A stretch of 64,000 nucleotides of DNA from Flavicella marina (GTDB lineage Bacteria; Bacteroidota; Bacteroidia; Flavobacteriales; Flavobacteriaceae). Below, in pieces: positions 43,017 to 51,404 of the stretch. Where the stretch lies: the NCBI RefSeq assembly GCF_009193215.1, contig NZ_VYVA01000002.1, positions 1 through 64,000 on the forward strand. Reading direction: 5' to 3'. The notes beneath the pieces were generated by a model. That model was not told where the DNA came from and ran no database searches. It saw only the letters and a program-made list of their open reading frames with translations. Each line of letters starts with the position of its first letter. Within the stretch, counting starts at the first letter, position 1. Both the position numbers and the translations under genes were made by a program.

Positions 43017-45113
43017 ATGCAGAGTTTTAGATCAGAAATAGAAAATCCTATCGTTGAAAAAGATATCATCGATTTGGCAGACAAAATTCAATTGTTTCAT
43101 GAAGGAAGAATTGATGAAGAAAAATTTAGAAGCTTACGTTTGGCTCGTGGAGTATACGGGCAACGTCAGTTTGGTGTTCAAATGATACGTATCAAATTGC
43201 CTTATGGTAAAGTTACGAGTGATCAATTACACCGAATTTCTGACGTGTCTGATGAGTATTCGAGAGGGCGTTTGCATATTACAACACGTCAAGATATTCA
43301 AATTCACTACGTAAGTTTGGATAGAACTCCAGAGTTATGGGCTGAATTAGAAAAGAGTGATATTACTTTACGTGAAGCTTGTGGTAACGCGGTAAGAAAC
43401 GTTACTGCTTCTGAAACTGCAGGAATTGACAAGAATGAACCTTTTGATGTTTCTCCGTATGCACATGCTGTATTCCAATTCTTTTTAAGAAATCCTATTT
43501 GTCAAGAATTAGGACGTAAATTCAAAGTTTCTTTCTCTGGAACTGATGATGATACGGCTTTGAGTTTTATGCATGATATAGGATTTATTGCAAAAACGAA
43601 GGTTGTCAATGGAGAAGAAGTAAGAGGATTTAAAGTAATGTTGGGTGGAGGATTAGGTTCTCAACCTCGTTTTGCTGATGTGGCTTTCGATTTCTTAGAA
43701 ACAAATAAAATTATTCCTTACATGGAATCTATTTTACGTGTTTTTGATAGATATGGAGAGCGTTCTAAAAGAGCAAAAGCTCGTTTGAAATTCTTCATCA
43801 AAGATGTTGGGTTAGAAAAATTCAATGAAATTGTTGCTTTGGAGACAAAAGCATTGTCAAATCAAACGGTAGAAATTTCTGCAGAAGGATTCGATACGCC
43901 AGATGTTTCAGGAATTGTAGCTCCAGAAGTGACCGTGGACCAAGCAGCATTTGATGCATGGAAAGCTTCTAACGTAATTGAGCAAAAACAAGAAGGATTA
44001 TTTGCAATTGGAGTAAAAGTAAATATTGGAGATTTTTATACGAAAGAAGCTAGAATTTTAGCTGATTTGATTAAGAATTATGCAGGAGACGAATTGCGTT
44101 TCTCATTGCGTCAAAATATATTAATTCGTCACGTACGAGAGGATTTATTACCTTTCTTTTTCCAAGAATTAGGGAAATTAGGAATGGTAGATTTAGGATA
44201 CGAATCAATCCAAGATGTTACAGCTTGTCCAGGAACGGATACATGTAACTTAGGTATTGCTTCTTCAACAGGTATTGCTGATGAACTTGGAAAAGTATTA
44301 AGAGCAGAATACCCACAATTTGCAGATGATAAAGATTTAATGATCAAAATTTCTGGTTGTATGAATGCTTGTGGTCAACACAATATGGCAAACATCGGGT
44401 ACCAAGGAATGTCTGTGAAGTCAGGAAAATTAGTTGCTCCTGCTTTACAAATTTTATTAGGTGGAGGAATTTTGAAAGATGGAAAAGGTCGTATTTCTGA
44501 TAAAGTAATTAAAATACCTTCTAAGAGAGGTCCAGAATCATTGCGTTTAATCTTAAATGATTTTATTGCGAATGCTGATGGAAAAGACTTTATCAACTAT
44601 TATCTAAAACAAGGAGAAAAGTATTTTTATGATTTCTTAAAACCATTATCTGACGTTTCTAATTTAGAAGAATCAGATTTTATTGACTGGGGTAACGAAG
44701 AGAAATATGAGAAAGCCGTTGGAATCGGGGAATGTGCTGGTGTAGTAATTGATTTGATCGCTACTTTGTTATTCGATAGTAAAGAGAAAATCAACAATGC
44801 TAAAGAAACATTAGCAGAAGGGAAGTTATCAGATGCTATTTATTATTCTTATAGTTCAATTGTAAATACTGCGAAAGCTTTATTAACTGCAGAAGGAAAG
44901 AAAACAAATACACACAATAAAATTATTACTGATTTCAACGAAGTATTTGTTGCTACAGGAAAAATTCAGTTAGATACAGACTTTGAGTCGTTTATCTATC
45001 AAATAAATAAAAATGAGCCTTCTCAAGAATTTGCTGCGAAATATTTAGCAGATGCAGAAAAGTTCTACACATTAGTAGATCAATACAGAGAGAAAGAATT
45101 AGTTGAGGCTTAA
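43017..45113 (+). CDS. Ferredoxin-type nitrite/sulfite reductase with HEPN-like C terminus
   Basis: Reduces sulfite to sulfide using siroheme and a 4Fe-4S cluster. 698 residues with the duplicated ferredoxin-like and sulfite/nitrite reductase domains. Cluster/siroheme cysteines C404-X5-C410 (CPGTDTC) and C448-X3-C452 (CMNAC) are in place. The last ~130 residues (from about 565) form an extra helical region resembling HEPN domains. Sulfite rather than nitrite is chosen as substrate because of the operon. Electrons should come from the FNR/ferredoxin pair 1.5-2.9 kb downstream. Confidence 0.93.
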   Translation: MQSFRSEIENPIVEKDIIDLADKIQLFHEGRIDEEKFRSLRLARGVYGQRQFGVQMIRIKLPYGKVTSDQLHRISDVSDEYSRGRLHITTRQDIQIHYVSLDRTPELWAELEKSDITLREACGNAVRNVTASETAGIDKNEPFDVSPYAHAVFQFFLRNPICQELGRKFKVSFSGTDDDTALSFMHDIGFIAKTKVVNGEEVRGFKVMLGGGLGSQPRFADVAFDFLETNKIIPYMESILRVFDRYGERSKRAKARLKFFIKDVGLEKFNEIVALETKALSNQTVEISAEGFDTPDVSGIVAPEVTVDQAAFDAWKASNVIEQKQEGLFAIGVKVNIGDFYTKEARILADLIKNYAGDELRFSLRQNILIRHVREDLLPFFFQELGKLGMVDLGYESIQDVTACPGTDTCNLGIASSTGIADELGKVLRAEYPQFADDKDLMIKISGCMNACGQHNMANIGYQGMSVKSGKLVAPALQILLGGGILKDGKGRISDKVIKIPSKRGPESLRLILNDFIANADGKDFINYYLKQGEKYFYDFLKPLSDVSNLEESDFIDWGNEEKYEKAVGIGECAGVVIDLIATLLFDSKEKINNAKETLAEGKLSDAIYYSYSSIVNTAKALLTAEGKKTNTHNKIITDFNEVFVATGKIQLDTDFESFIYQINKNEPSQEFAAKYLADAEKFYTLVDQYREKELVEA

Positions 45114-45124
45114 TAGTATTTTTG

Positions 45125-45160
45125 AATTAGGAGTTGTTATTTTTGCAGCTCCTAATTTTT
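45125..45160 (+). terminator. Hairpin between sulfite reductase gene and cobA
   Basis: A 9-bp stem AATTAGGAG/CTCCTAATT with a 15-base loop, ending in a T run. The loop contains a promoter-like TATTTTTG (45138-45145). It may partly end the long transcript and restart it for the siroheme genes. Confidence 0.5.
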
Positions 45161-45172
45161 AAAGAATCAAGA

Positions 45173-45934
45173 ATGAACAAACAACCCAAATTAACATTAG
45201 TAGGAGCAGGACCTGGTGATCCAGAGTTGATTACTTTGAAAGGAGTAAGAGCTTTGCGTGAAGCAGATGTGGTTTTATACGATGCTTTGGCTAATGAAGA
45301 GTTGTTAGATTATGCTGGAAATGCAGAGAAAATTTTTGTTGGAAAACGAAAAGGGATGCATAAGTTTATTCAAGAAAAGATTCAAGAACTGATAGTTGAA
45401 CATGCATTGCAAGGAAAACATGTTGTAAGATTGAAAGGAGGAGATCCTTTTATTTTTGGACGTGGATCTGAGGAATTAAAATTTGTAATTCAAAAAGGAA
45501 TTGAAATTGATATAGTATCAGGTGTAACATCTGCAATTGCAGCTCCAGCTAGTTTTGGAATTTCTTTAACACAAAGAGGGGTAAATGAGAGTTTTCGTGT
45601 GATTACGGGAACACGCTCTGATTTAAAGTTGAGTGAAGATATTGAAGCGGCAGCGAATTCTAATACTACCATTGTAGTATTGATGGGAATGAGCAAGCTA
45701 GAAAATATTGTAAATATGTTCAAAGCGAAAGGAAAGAATACCATTCCAGTTGCTATCATTGAAAACGGAACAAAAGCTCAAGAGCGTTTGGCTGTTGGAA
45801 CTATAGAAACAATATTAAATATCGTAAACAATAAGGGGTTGACAAATCCTTCAATTATAGTTATTGGAGAAACAGTGAAAGAAAGCGAAACCTTGTACAC
45901 GCAGTTATTAACGCAAAAAGGAAAATCATTATAA
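45173..45934 (+). CDS. cobA: Uroporphyrinogen-III C-methyltransferase
   Basis: Makes precorrin-2 from uroporphyrinogen III, the first step to siroheme. 253 residues from the ATG at 45173. Signatures: LVGAGPGDPELITLKG at the N terminus, VVRLKGGDPFIFGRGSEE (about 84-101), VSGVTSAIAAPA and GVNESFRVITG. The last base overlaps the next start codon (TAATG), coupling it to the dehydrogenase gene. Confidence 0.95.
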   Translation: MNKQPKLTLVGAGPGDPELITLKGVRALREADVVLYDALANEELLDYAGNAEKIFVGKRKGMHKFIQEKIQELIVEHALQGKHVVRLKGGDPFIFGRGSEELKFVIQKGIEIDIVSGVTSAIAAPASFGISLTQRGVNESFRVITGTRSDLKLSEDIEAAANSNTTIVVLMGMSKLENIVNMFKAKGKNTIPVAIIENGTKAQERLAVGTIETILNIVNNKGLTNPSIIVIGETVKESETLYTQLLTQKGKSL

Positions 45935-46512
45935 TGCAGAATCAATTATACCCTGTTTTTTTGAAAGTTACTGAGCTCAATACATTAATTGTTGGAGGAG
46001 GTAATGTGGCGTTAGAAAAGTTGACATTTCTTTTAAAGTCGAGTCCAGATGCTAAAGTGCAAATGGTATCACCAATGTTTCGTGAAGAAACAATTGCTTT
46101 AGCGAACAAGCATGGTGTTGAAATGTTTGTACAGCCTTATGATGTAAGCTTTTTAGAAAACAAGCACATCGTTATCGCAACGACAGATTTAGAAGTGGTA
46201 AATAAGCAAGTACATGCTGACTGTAAAGAAAGAAATATTCTTGTGAATTTGGCTGATAATCCTCCGTTTTGTGATTTTTATATGGGAGGTATTGTAACCA
46301 AAGGGAATGTAAAAATAGCAATTTCTACCAATGGTAAATCACCGACAATGGCAAAGAGATTGCGACAATTTTTTGAAGAGGTGATTCCAGCTGATATCAA
46401 TGAATTGGCAGAAAATTTGAATGAATATAGAAAAACTATCAAAGGAGATTTTGAAGAAAAAGTAGAAGCTTTGAACGAATTCACCAAAGGATTGGTAGCA
46501 AAAAAGAAATAA
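45934..46512 (+). CDS. Precorrin-2 dehydrogenase / sirohydrochlorin ferrochelatase (Met8-like)
   Basis: Oxidises precorrin-2 and is expected to insert iron to give siroheme. 192 residues with an NAD-binding motif VGGGNVALEKL (about 21-31), ATTDLEVN-type and NLADNPPFCDFYMGGIVTKG segments, and STNGKSPTMAKRLRQ. It matches the N-terminal part of E. coli CysG; the methyltransferase half is the separate gene upstream. Confidence 0.92.
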   Translation: MQNQLYPVFLKVTELNTLIVGGGNVALEKLTFLLKSSPDAKVQMVSPMFREETIALANKHGVEMFVQPYDVSFLENKHIVIATTDLEVVNKQVHADCKERNILVNLADNPPFCDFYMGGIVTKGNVKIAISTNGKSPTMAKRLRQFFEEVIPADINELAENLNEYRKTIKGDFEEKVEALNEFTKGLVAKKK

Positions 46513-46583
46513 TTAAATTAATATAAGGCGAAATAGTATTTTATTACGACTTTTGCAAAACTAAAAATAAAAATAGTACCAAG

Positions 46584-47639
46584 ATGATCAAAACAGATAT
46601 ATTAATAATTGGAGCCGGACCAGTAGGAATGTTTGCCGTATTTGAAGCGGGATTATTAAAATTACGTTGTCACTTAATTGACGCTTTGGCTGAGCCAGGA
46701 GGTCAGTGTTCTGAAATTTATCCTAAAAAACCTATCTACGATATTCCGGCATATCCAGAAATCTTAGCAGGTGATTTAATTAAAAATTTAGCAGATCAAA
46801 TTGCACCTTTCGAACCTACATATACATTAGGAGAAAGAGCAGATACCATTGAAAAATTAGAAGACGGAACTTTCGTTGTAACGACAAATAAAGGAACAAA
46901 ACACAATGCACCTGCTGTATTTATCGCTGGTGGATTGGGATCTTTTGAGCCTCGTAAACCTCCTATCAAAGAAATTGTTGATTTTGAAGATAAGGGTGTT
47001 GAGTATATTATCAAAGACCCTGAGTTTTATAGAGGTAAAAAGGTAGTTATTTCTGGAGGTGGAGATTCAGCTTTGGACTGGTCTATCTTTTTAGCAGATG
47101 TTGCTGATGAGGTTTCTTTAGTTCATAGAAGAAAAGATTTCCGTGGAGCATTAGATTCAGTTGAAAAAGTGGCTGAATTATCAAAAGCAGGAAAAATCAA
47201 TTTGATTACAGATGCTGAGGTGAAAGAAATACATGGTGACGGTAAAGTAGAGTCTGTATTGATCAAGCACAAGACAGAAGGTGATATTGTTAAAGAATGT
47301 GATCATTTTGTACCATTATTTGGATTGTCTCCAAAATTAGGGCCAATCGCAGACTGGGGATTAGAAATTGAAAAGAATGCAATTGTTGTAAATAACGCAT
47401 TGGATTATGGAACGAACATTCCTGGTATCTTTGCGATTGGAGATGTAAATACATATCCTGGTAAATTGAAATTGATTTTGAGTGGTTTCCATGAAGCTAC
47501 GATTGCAGTTCAGTTTGCTTACAACATCATCAATCCAGGAAAACGTTATGTGATGAAATATACTACGGTAAATGGAGTTACAGGTTTTGATGGAGAAAAG
47601 AAAGAAGCTAAAAAAGCAGTTGTTAAAACAATAGACTAA
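46584..47639 (+). CDS. Ferredoxin--NADP(+) reductase, thioredoxin-reductase-like type
   Basis: A 351-residue flavoprotein. FAD motif GAGPVG at 10-15, EPGGQCSEIYPKKPIYDIP, NADPH motif ISGGGDSALDW (about 155-165), and a C-terminal GIFAIGDVNTYPG FAD segment. It lacks the CxxC of thioredoxin reductases, as expected for the YumC-like FNR group. Four bases before a 2Fe-2S ferredoxin gene, so the pair likely feeds electrons from NADPH to the sulfite reductase. Confidence 0.92.
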   Translation: MIKTDILIIGAGPVGMFAVFEAGLLKLRCHLIDALAEPGGQCSEIYPKKPIYDIPAYPEILAGDLIKNLADQIAPFEPTYTLGERADTIEKLEDGTFVVTTNKGTKHNAPAVFIAGGLGSFEPRKPPIKEIVDFEDKGVEYIIKDPEFYRGKKVVISGGGDSALDWSIFLADVADEVSLVHRRKDFRGALDSVEKVAELSKAGKINLITDAEVKEIHGDGKVESVLIKHKTEGDIVKECDHFVPLFGLSPKLGPIADWGLEIEKNAIVVNNALDYGTNIPGIFAIGDVNTYPGKLKLILSGFHEATIAVQFAYNIINPGKRYVMKYTTVNGVTGFDGEKKEAKKAVVKTID

Positions 47640-47643
47640 GAAA

Positions 47644-47970
47644 ATGTCAGATATTAAAGTAAAAATTACAGATAGAGAAGGAGTTGTACATGAGTTAGTT
47701 GCCCCAACAGATATGGGTATGAATATCATGGAATTGTGTAAAGCTTATGAGTTACCAGTAGAAGGTACTTGTGGTGGTATGGCAATGTGTGCTTCTTGTC
47801 AGTGCTATGTGAAATCTGATCACGAATTGCCAGAGATGGGAGATGCTGAAGAAGATATGTTAGATCAGGCTTTTTACGTTGAAGACAATAGCCGTTTGGG
47901 TTGTCAATTACATATTACTCCAGAAATGGATGGTTTAGAAATAGAATTGGCGCCAGAAAGCGAAGTGTAA
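47644..47970 (+). CDS. 2Fe-2S ferredoxin, adrenodoxin-like
   Basis: 108 residues. Cluster ligands C43-X5-C49-X2-C52 and C87 fit the adrenodoxin/ISC-type spacing. Last gene of the sulfur operon and the likely direct electron donor to the siroheme enzyme. Confidence 0.93.
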   Translation: MSDIKVKITDREGVVHELVAPTDMGMNIMELCKAYELPVEGTCGGMAMCASCQCYVKSDHELPEMGDAEEDMLDQAFYVEDNSRLGCQLHITPEMDGLEIELAPESEV

Positions 47971-47990
47971 TTTTACTTCAAAACAAATTT

Positions 47991-48024
47991 AAAATCTCTA
48001 ATGTTTCCATTAGAGATTTTTTTT
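47991..48024 (+). terminator. Terminator of the sulfur operon
   Basis: The stem AAAATCTCTAATG/CATTAGAGATTTT with a 4-base loop and a run of T. Confidence 0.9.
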
Positions 48025-48069
48025 GCTCATATAATTCATTTGTAGGTAAAAGCATTGTGGGTTTACACG

Positions 48070-48098
48070 TTGGAAACTTTTTTATTTCCTTACTTTTG
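48070..48098 (+). promoter_or_regulatory. Promoter of the RlmL-like gene
   Basis: TTG at 48070-48072 and TACTTTTG at 48091-48098, 18-base spacer, 17 bases before the ATG. Confidence 0.6.
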
Positions 48099-48115
48099 CA
48101 ATTCAATAGTACACG

Positions 48116-49297
48116 ATGGAGAATAATTTTAGAATGGTTGCTACAACCATGTTCGGTTTAGAAGAAGTATTGGCAAAAGAATTGAAAGACCTTGGAGCTC
48201 AAGATGTAGAAATAGCCAATAGAAGCGTTAGTTTTAGAGGTGATAAAGGTTTTATGTACAAAGCCAATATCGCATTGAGAACCGCCATACGAATTCTAAA
48301 GCCTATTCGAAAGTTTCGAGTGAGAAATGAAGATGATTTGTACAAAAGCCTTCAAAAAATTGAGTGGGAAAAGTACTTAGATGTTGATGGTACTTTTGCT
48401 ATTGGAGCGGTTGTGAATTCTAGAAATTTCACCACCAATTCTCATTATATATCGTTAAAATCGAAAGATGCTGTCGCAGATTACTATCGTCATAAATACA
48501 GCAAACGACCTAATGTCGATTTAAAGTATCCGAACCTAAAAATTCATGTACATATAAAAGATGATTTGTGTACGGTTTCTTTAGATAGCTCTGGTGATTC
48601 TTTACATAAAAGAGGGTATAGAAGTTCTACGAATATCGCACCAATTAATGAGGTCTTAGCTGCTGGTTTAGTGTTGTTGTCAGGGTATACTGGAGAAGAA
48701 AACTTTATAGATCCGATGTGCGGATCAGGAACAATTTTGATCGAAGCTACGATGATTGCCTGTAGGATTCCGGCGAACATCAATAGAAAACATTTTGCTT
48801 TTGAAAATTGGTTGGATTATGATGAAGATCTATATTTTATTATACAGGACTCTTTACTGAAGAAGATTAGCAGTCCACATTATAAAATAATGGGATTCGA
48901 TAAAGCTCCTTCTGCTGTGAAGAAAGCGAATGAAAATATAGATAATGCAAATCTTTCTGATTTTGCCGCAGTACATCATGTAAATTTCTTCAACTCAAAA
49001 AAAGAAGTTTTCGGTAAAACGACAATTATGTTTAATCCACCTTATGGTGAACGTTTGGAATTGGCTGATTTAGAAGGGTTTTATAAAAATATTGGAGATA
49101 CCTTAAAATTTGGTTATCCAGGCTCTACTGCTTGGTTCATTACTTCTGATTTGCAAGCTTTGAAACATGTTGGATTAAGAACCTCGAAACGAATTCCTTT
49201 AAAAAATGGAGATTTGGATTGTCGATTCGTTCGATATGATATGTACGAAGGTTCTAGAAAACCTCAAAAAACAGCATGGGGTACTACGGAAGAATAG
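48116..49297 (+). CDS. THUMP-domain RNA methyltransferase, RlmL-like
   Basis: 393 residues. An N-terminal ferredoxin-like/THUMP region (about 1-160) is followed by a Rossmann methyltransferase domain with DPMCGSGTILIEATMIA (about 200-216) and the catalytic NPPYGERL (about 307-314). It corresponds to the N-terminal half of E. coli RlmL (m2G2445 of 23S rRNA); the RlmK half is absent. The 3' end overlaps the converging AraC-type gene by 14 bases. Confidence 0.9.
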   Translation: MENNFRMVATTMFGLEEVLAKELKDLGAQDVEIANRSVSFRGDKGFMYKANIALRTAIRILKPIRKFRVRNEDDLYKSLQKIEWEKYLDVDGTFAIGAVVNSRNFTTNSHYISLKSKDAVADYYRHKYSKRPNVDLKYPNLKIHVHIKDDLCTVSLDSSGDSLHKRGYRSSTNIAPINEVLAAGLVLLSGYTGEENFIDPMCGSGTILIEATMIACRIPANINRKHFAFENWLDYDEDLYFIIQDSLLKKISSPHYKIMGFDKAPSAVKKANENIDNANLSDFAAVHHVNFFNSKKEVFGKTTIMFNPPYGERLELADLEGFYKNIGDTLKFGYPGSTAWFITSDLQALKHVGLRTSKRIPLKNGDLDCRFVRYDMYEGSRKPQKTAWGTTEE

Positions 49298-50246
49298 TAC
49301 TTGTTGTTTTTTGTTTTCTGTATTGATTCGGTGTCATACCTGTTTGTTTCTTAAATGCGTACGAAAAGTGTGCCGAATGCTGATATCCAATTTCTGATGC
49401 AATATTACCGATAGACGTATTTTGGGTTGTTAATAATTCTTTTGCGTATTGAATTCTTTTATTTGATGCGTATTCAAAAATCGTAAGATCAAAAACTTCT
49501 TTAAAATATTTTTTTAGATACGAAGTGTTGAGTCCAACTATTTTCGCTAATTCTTTAATGGAATATTGTATTTGAAGTTCTGAATCTATGATGTTTTTTA
49601 CCTGATCTAACTGTTTTTGATACGGGTGAATATAATATGAATTTGTGTCGATTTCAAGTTGATTGGTTGCTTCAGAAAGCAATTCAAAGATTTTAGAATT
49701 TAAAAACATCAATTGGCATAAACCTCTTTTTGATGGATGAAAAATAGGCTCTAAAATAGTATAAGGATTTTCAGAAAATTGAAAATTAAAGAAGCTCTTT
49801 TCGTGAAACAAAGTAAATAGGTTTTGTCTTAACGAAGGATGAAAAAACACTTGGTCAAAATATTTCTCTTTTAGTTCTAGTACAACAAATTGTTGCTCGT
49901 TTTTTATAGGTGTAATAAGTGTGTCCTCTAAATCATCGGTAAAAATTCCTTTTCCGTATGCATCTAACTTAGAAGAAAATGTATTAGTTTTTATAACGAG
50001 TGTATTTTTCTGATGAAGATTTATGAAAACAAATTTGCTTTTTTTTACATCAAATTTTATAGAGTCATAGTTTGAGCTATTTATCGATATTTTATGTAAT
50101 ATCCAGGATGTGTAAGAAACTGATAATATGGTTCCTTCAGCAAAATCAGAACGAAATATTAATTCTTTAGATAGAACCCCATAATTGTTTTCAAGGCGTT
50201 TATCAATTGTATTAGACTCATTGTTATGATTAAAAAAGATATTCAT
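49284..50246 (-). CDS. AraC family transcriptional regulator, PchR-like
   Basis: 320 residues. The C-terminal AraC double helix-turn-helix (about 215-315) has SIKELAKIVGLNTSYLKKYFKEVF and GYQHSAHFSYAFKKQTGMTPNQYRK. The N-terminal half is not a clear cupin but resembles regulators of siderophore/heme uptake (PchR group). It diverges from the heme-acquisition locus and is the obvious candidate to control it. Confidence 0.88.
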   Translation of the reverse strand: MNIFFNHNNESNTIDKRLENNYGVLSKELIFRSDFAEGTILSVSYTSWILHKISINSSNYDSIKFDVKKSKFVFINLHQKNTLVIKTNTFSSKLDAYGKGIFTDDLEDTLITPIKNEQQFVVLELKEKYFDQVFFHPSLRQNLFTLFHEKSFFNFQFSENPYTILEPIFHPSKRGLCQLMFLNSKIFELLSEATNQLEIDTNSYYIHPYQKQLDQVKNIIDSELQIQYSIKELAKIVGLNTSYLKKYFKEVFDLTIFEYASNKRIQYAKELLTTQNTSIGNIASEIGYQHSAHFSYAFKKQTGMTPNQYRKQKTTSTILP

Positions 50247-50303
50247 TGATTAGTTATGCTAGGTATTATTAGACATTTTTAATATTACCACTGCAAATAT
50301 ATT

Positions 50304-50433
50304 AATTTAGACTAATTTTAAATAGAATACTTTTTTTATTTTCCATCTTAGTAAAAACAACTTCCAAATTCGATAATCTTCGGTTTGCTTTCTATCTACA
50401 TTTGCATCATGTTATTTAGACTGATTACAAATA
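50304..50433. promoter_or_regulatory. Direct repeats flanking the heme-locus promoter
   Basis: A 21-base motif with core ATTTAGACT-R-ATT occurs at 50304-50324 and 50413-50433 (17 of 21 identical), and a partial TTAGAC at 50269-50274. One copy lies upstream of the -7 box and one just after it. Candidate binding sites for the divergent AraC-type regulator. Confidence 0.4.
50397..50404 (+). promoter_or_regulatory. -7 box of the heme locus
   Basis: TACATTTG fits TAnnTTTG. The predicted start near 50408 lies after the in-frame codon at 50385 and before the ATG at 50445, which supports the latter as translation start. Confidence 0.55.
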
Positions 50434-50444
50434 AAAATAGAATA

Positions 50445-51383
50445 ATGAAACAAATCAACGCATTCGTATTAATTTTCTTAACACTTATAATCATTTCGTG
50501 TTCAGAGAAAGGAAAGACCCAAAAACAAAATGAAACAAAAACTGGAGAAAAAATAGGGGTACTGCTCGTGAATCACGGTTCGCATTCAAAGGGTTGGAGA
50601 AAAATGCTTACAGATATCGAAGTTGATGTAAAAGGCGATATTATGAAGAGTGGTGAGATTACCGATGTAAGAACCGCTTTTATGGAATATACAGAACCTT
50701 CGATAGCTTCTCAGATGAAAAAATTTGACGAAGAAGGATACGATCGTGTGATTGTAGTGCCTATTTTTTTGACCATTTCATCACACACGTCTAATGATAT
50801 TCCAAATATAGTAGGACTAGCAAATGATCCTAAAGTAAAAGCTAGTTTGAAAGAAGAAGGTATCGAGACATATACTCCAAAAACGAGAGTGGTAGTAACT
50901 CCATTATTAGATTTTCCAACAGTGCTAAAGAAAAATATTACCCGCCGTGCAAAAGCTTTATCTGATGGTTCTGGCGATGAAGGTGTAGCCTTGATTGCCT
51001 ATGGTGATGAGGAGTTTAACCAACAATGGGAAGAAATGGTTGAAGATATAGGTCGTTACCTAAAAGCGCAGACAGGTATCGGTTCGATATCGTATGGTTG
51101 GTGTGGTCATTTAGTGCGTTATTCTTCTGAGCCTACCAAAAAAGCGATAGATCAAATATTAGCACTTGAAGAAAGAGCACTTGTTATTCCTGTTTTAGTT
51201 GCCAACGACGAGCACTTTCAAGGTGAAATTGTGCAAAACGGAGTGGATATGGTGGAAGATCAAAAACGTGTAGCGTACAAGCAAGATGCAATTTTACCGG
51301 ACACCAATATCAATAAGTGGGTGGTTAAAATAGTAGCGGAAACGGTAGCAGAAATTAATGGAAAAGTAACAAGTACACATTAA
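50445..51383 (+). CDS. CbiX/CbiK-like metal chelatase lipoprotein
   Basis: 312 residues from the ATG at 50445, with a lipoprotein signal (IISC, Cys19). Two CbiX-type halves are visible. The first has VNHGSHSKGW (His44) and VPIFLTISSHTSNDIP (His114). The second ends with IPVLVANDEHFQGEI (His257), equivalent to the metal-binding His segments of sirohydrochlorin cobalto/ferrochelatases. The lipid anchor puts it outside the cytoplasm, where cobalamin synthesis does not occur. With TonB receptor, HmuY and ChaN genes next to it, it may insert or remove metal from a captured tetrapyrrole; the direction is unknown. Confidence 0.82.
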   Translation: MKQINAFVLIFLTLIIISCSEKGKTQKQNETKTGEKIGVLLVNHGSHSKGWRKMLTDIEVDVKGDIMKSGEITDVRTAFMEYTEPSIASQMKKFDEEGYDRVIVVPIFLTISSHTSNDIPNIVGLANDPKVKASLKEEGIETYTPKTRVVVTPLLDFPTVLKKNITRRAKALSDGSGDEGVALIAYGDEEFNQQWEEMVEDIGRYLKAQTGIGSISYGWCGHLVRYSSEPTKKAIDQILALEERALVIPVLVANDEHFQGEIVQNGVDMVEDQKRVAYKQDAILPDTNINKWVVKIVAETVAEINGKVTSTH

Positions 51384-51404
51384 TCATCTCATTGGGTTTT
51401 GATA

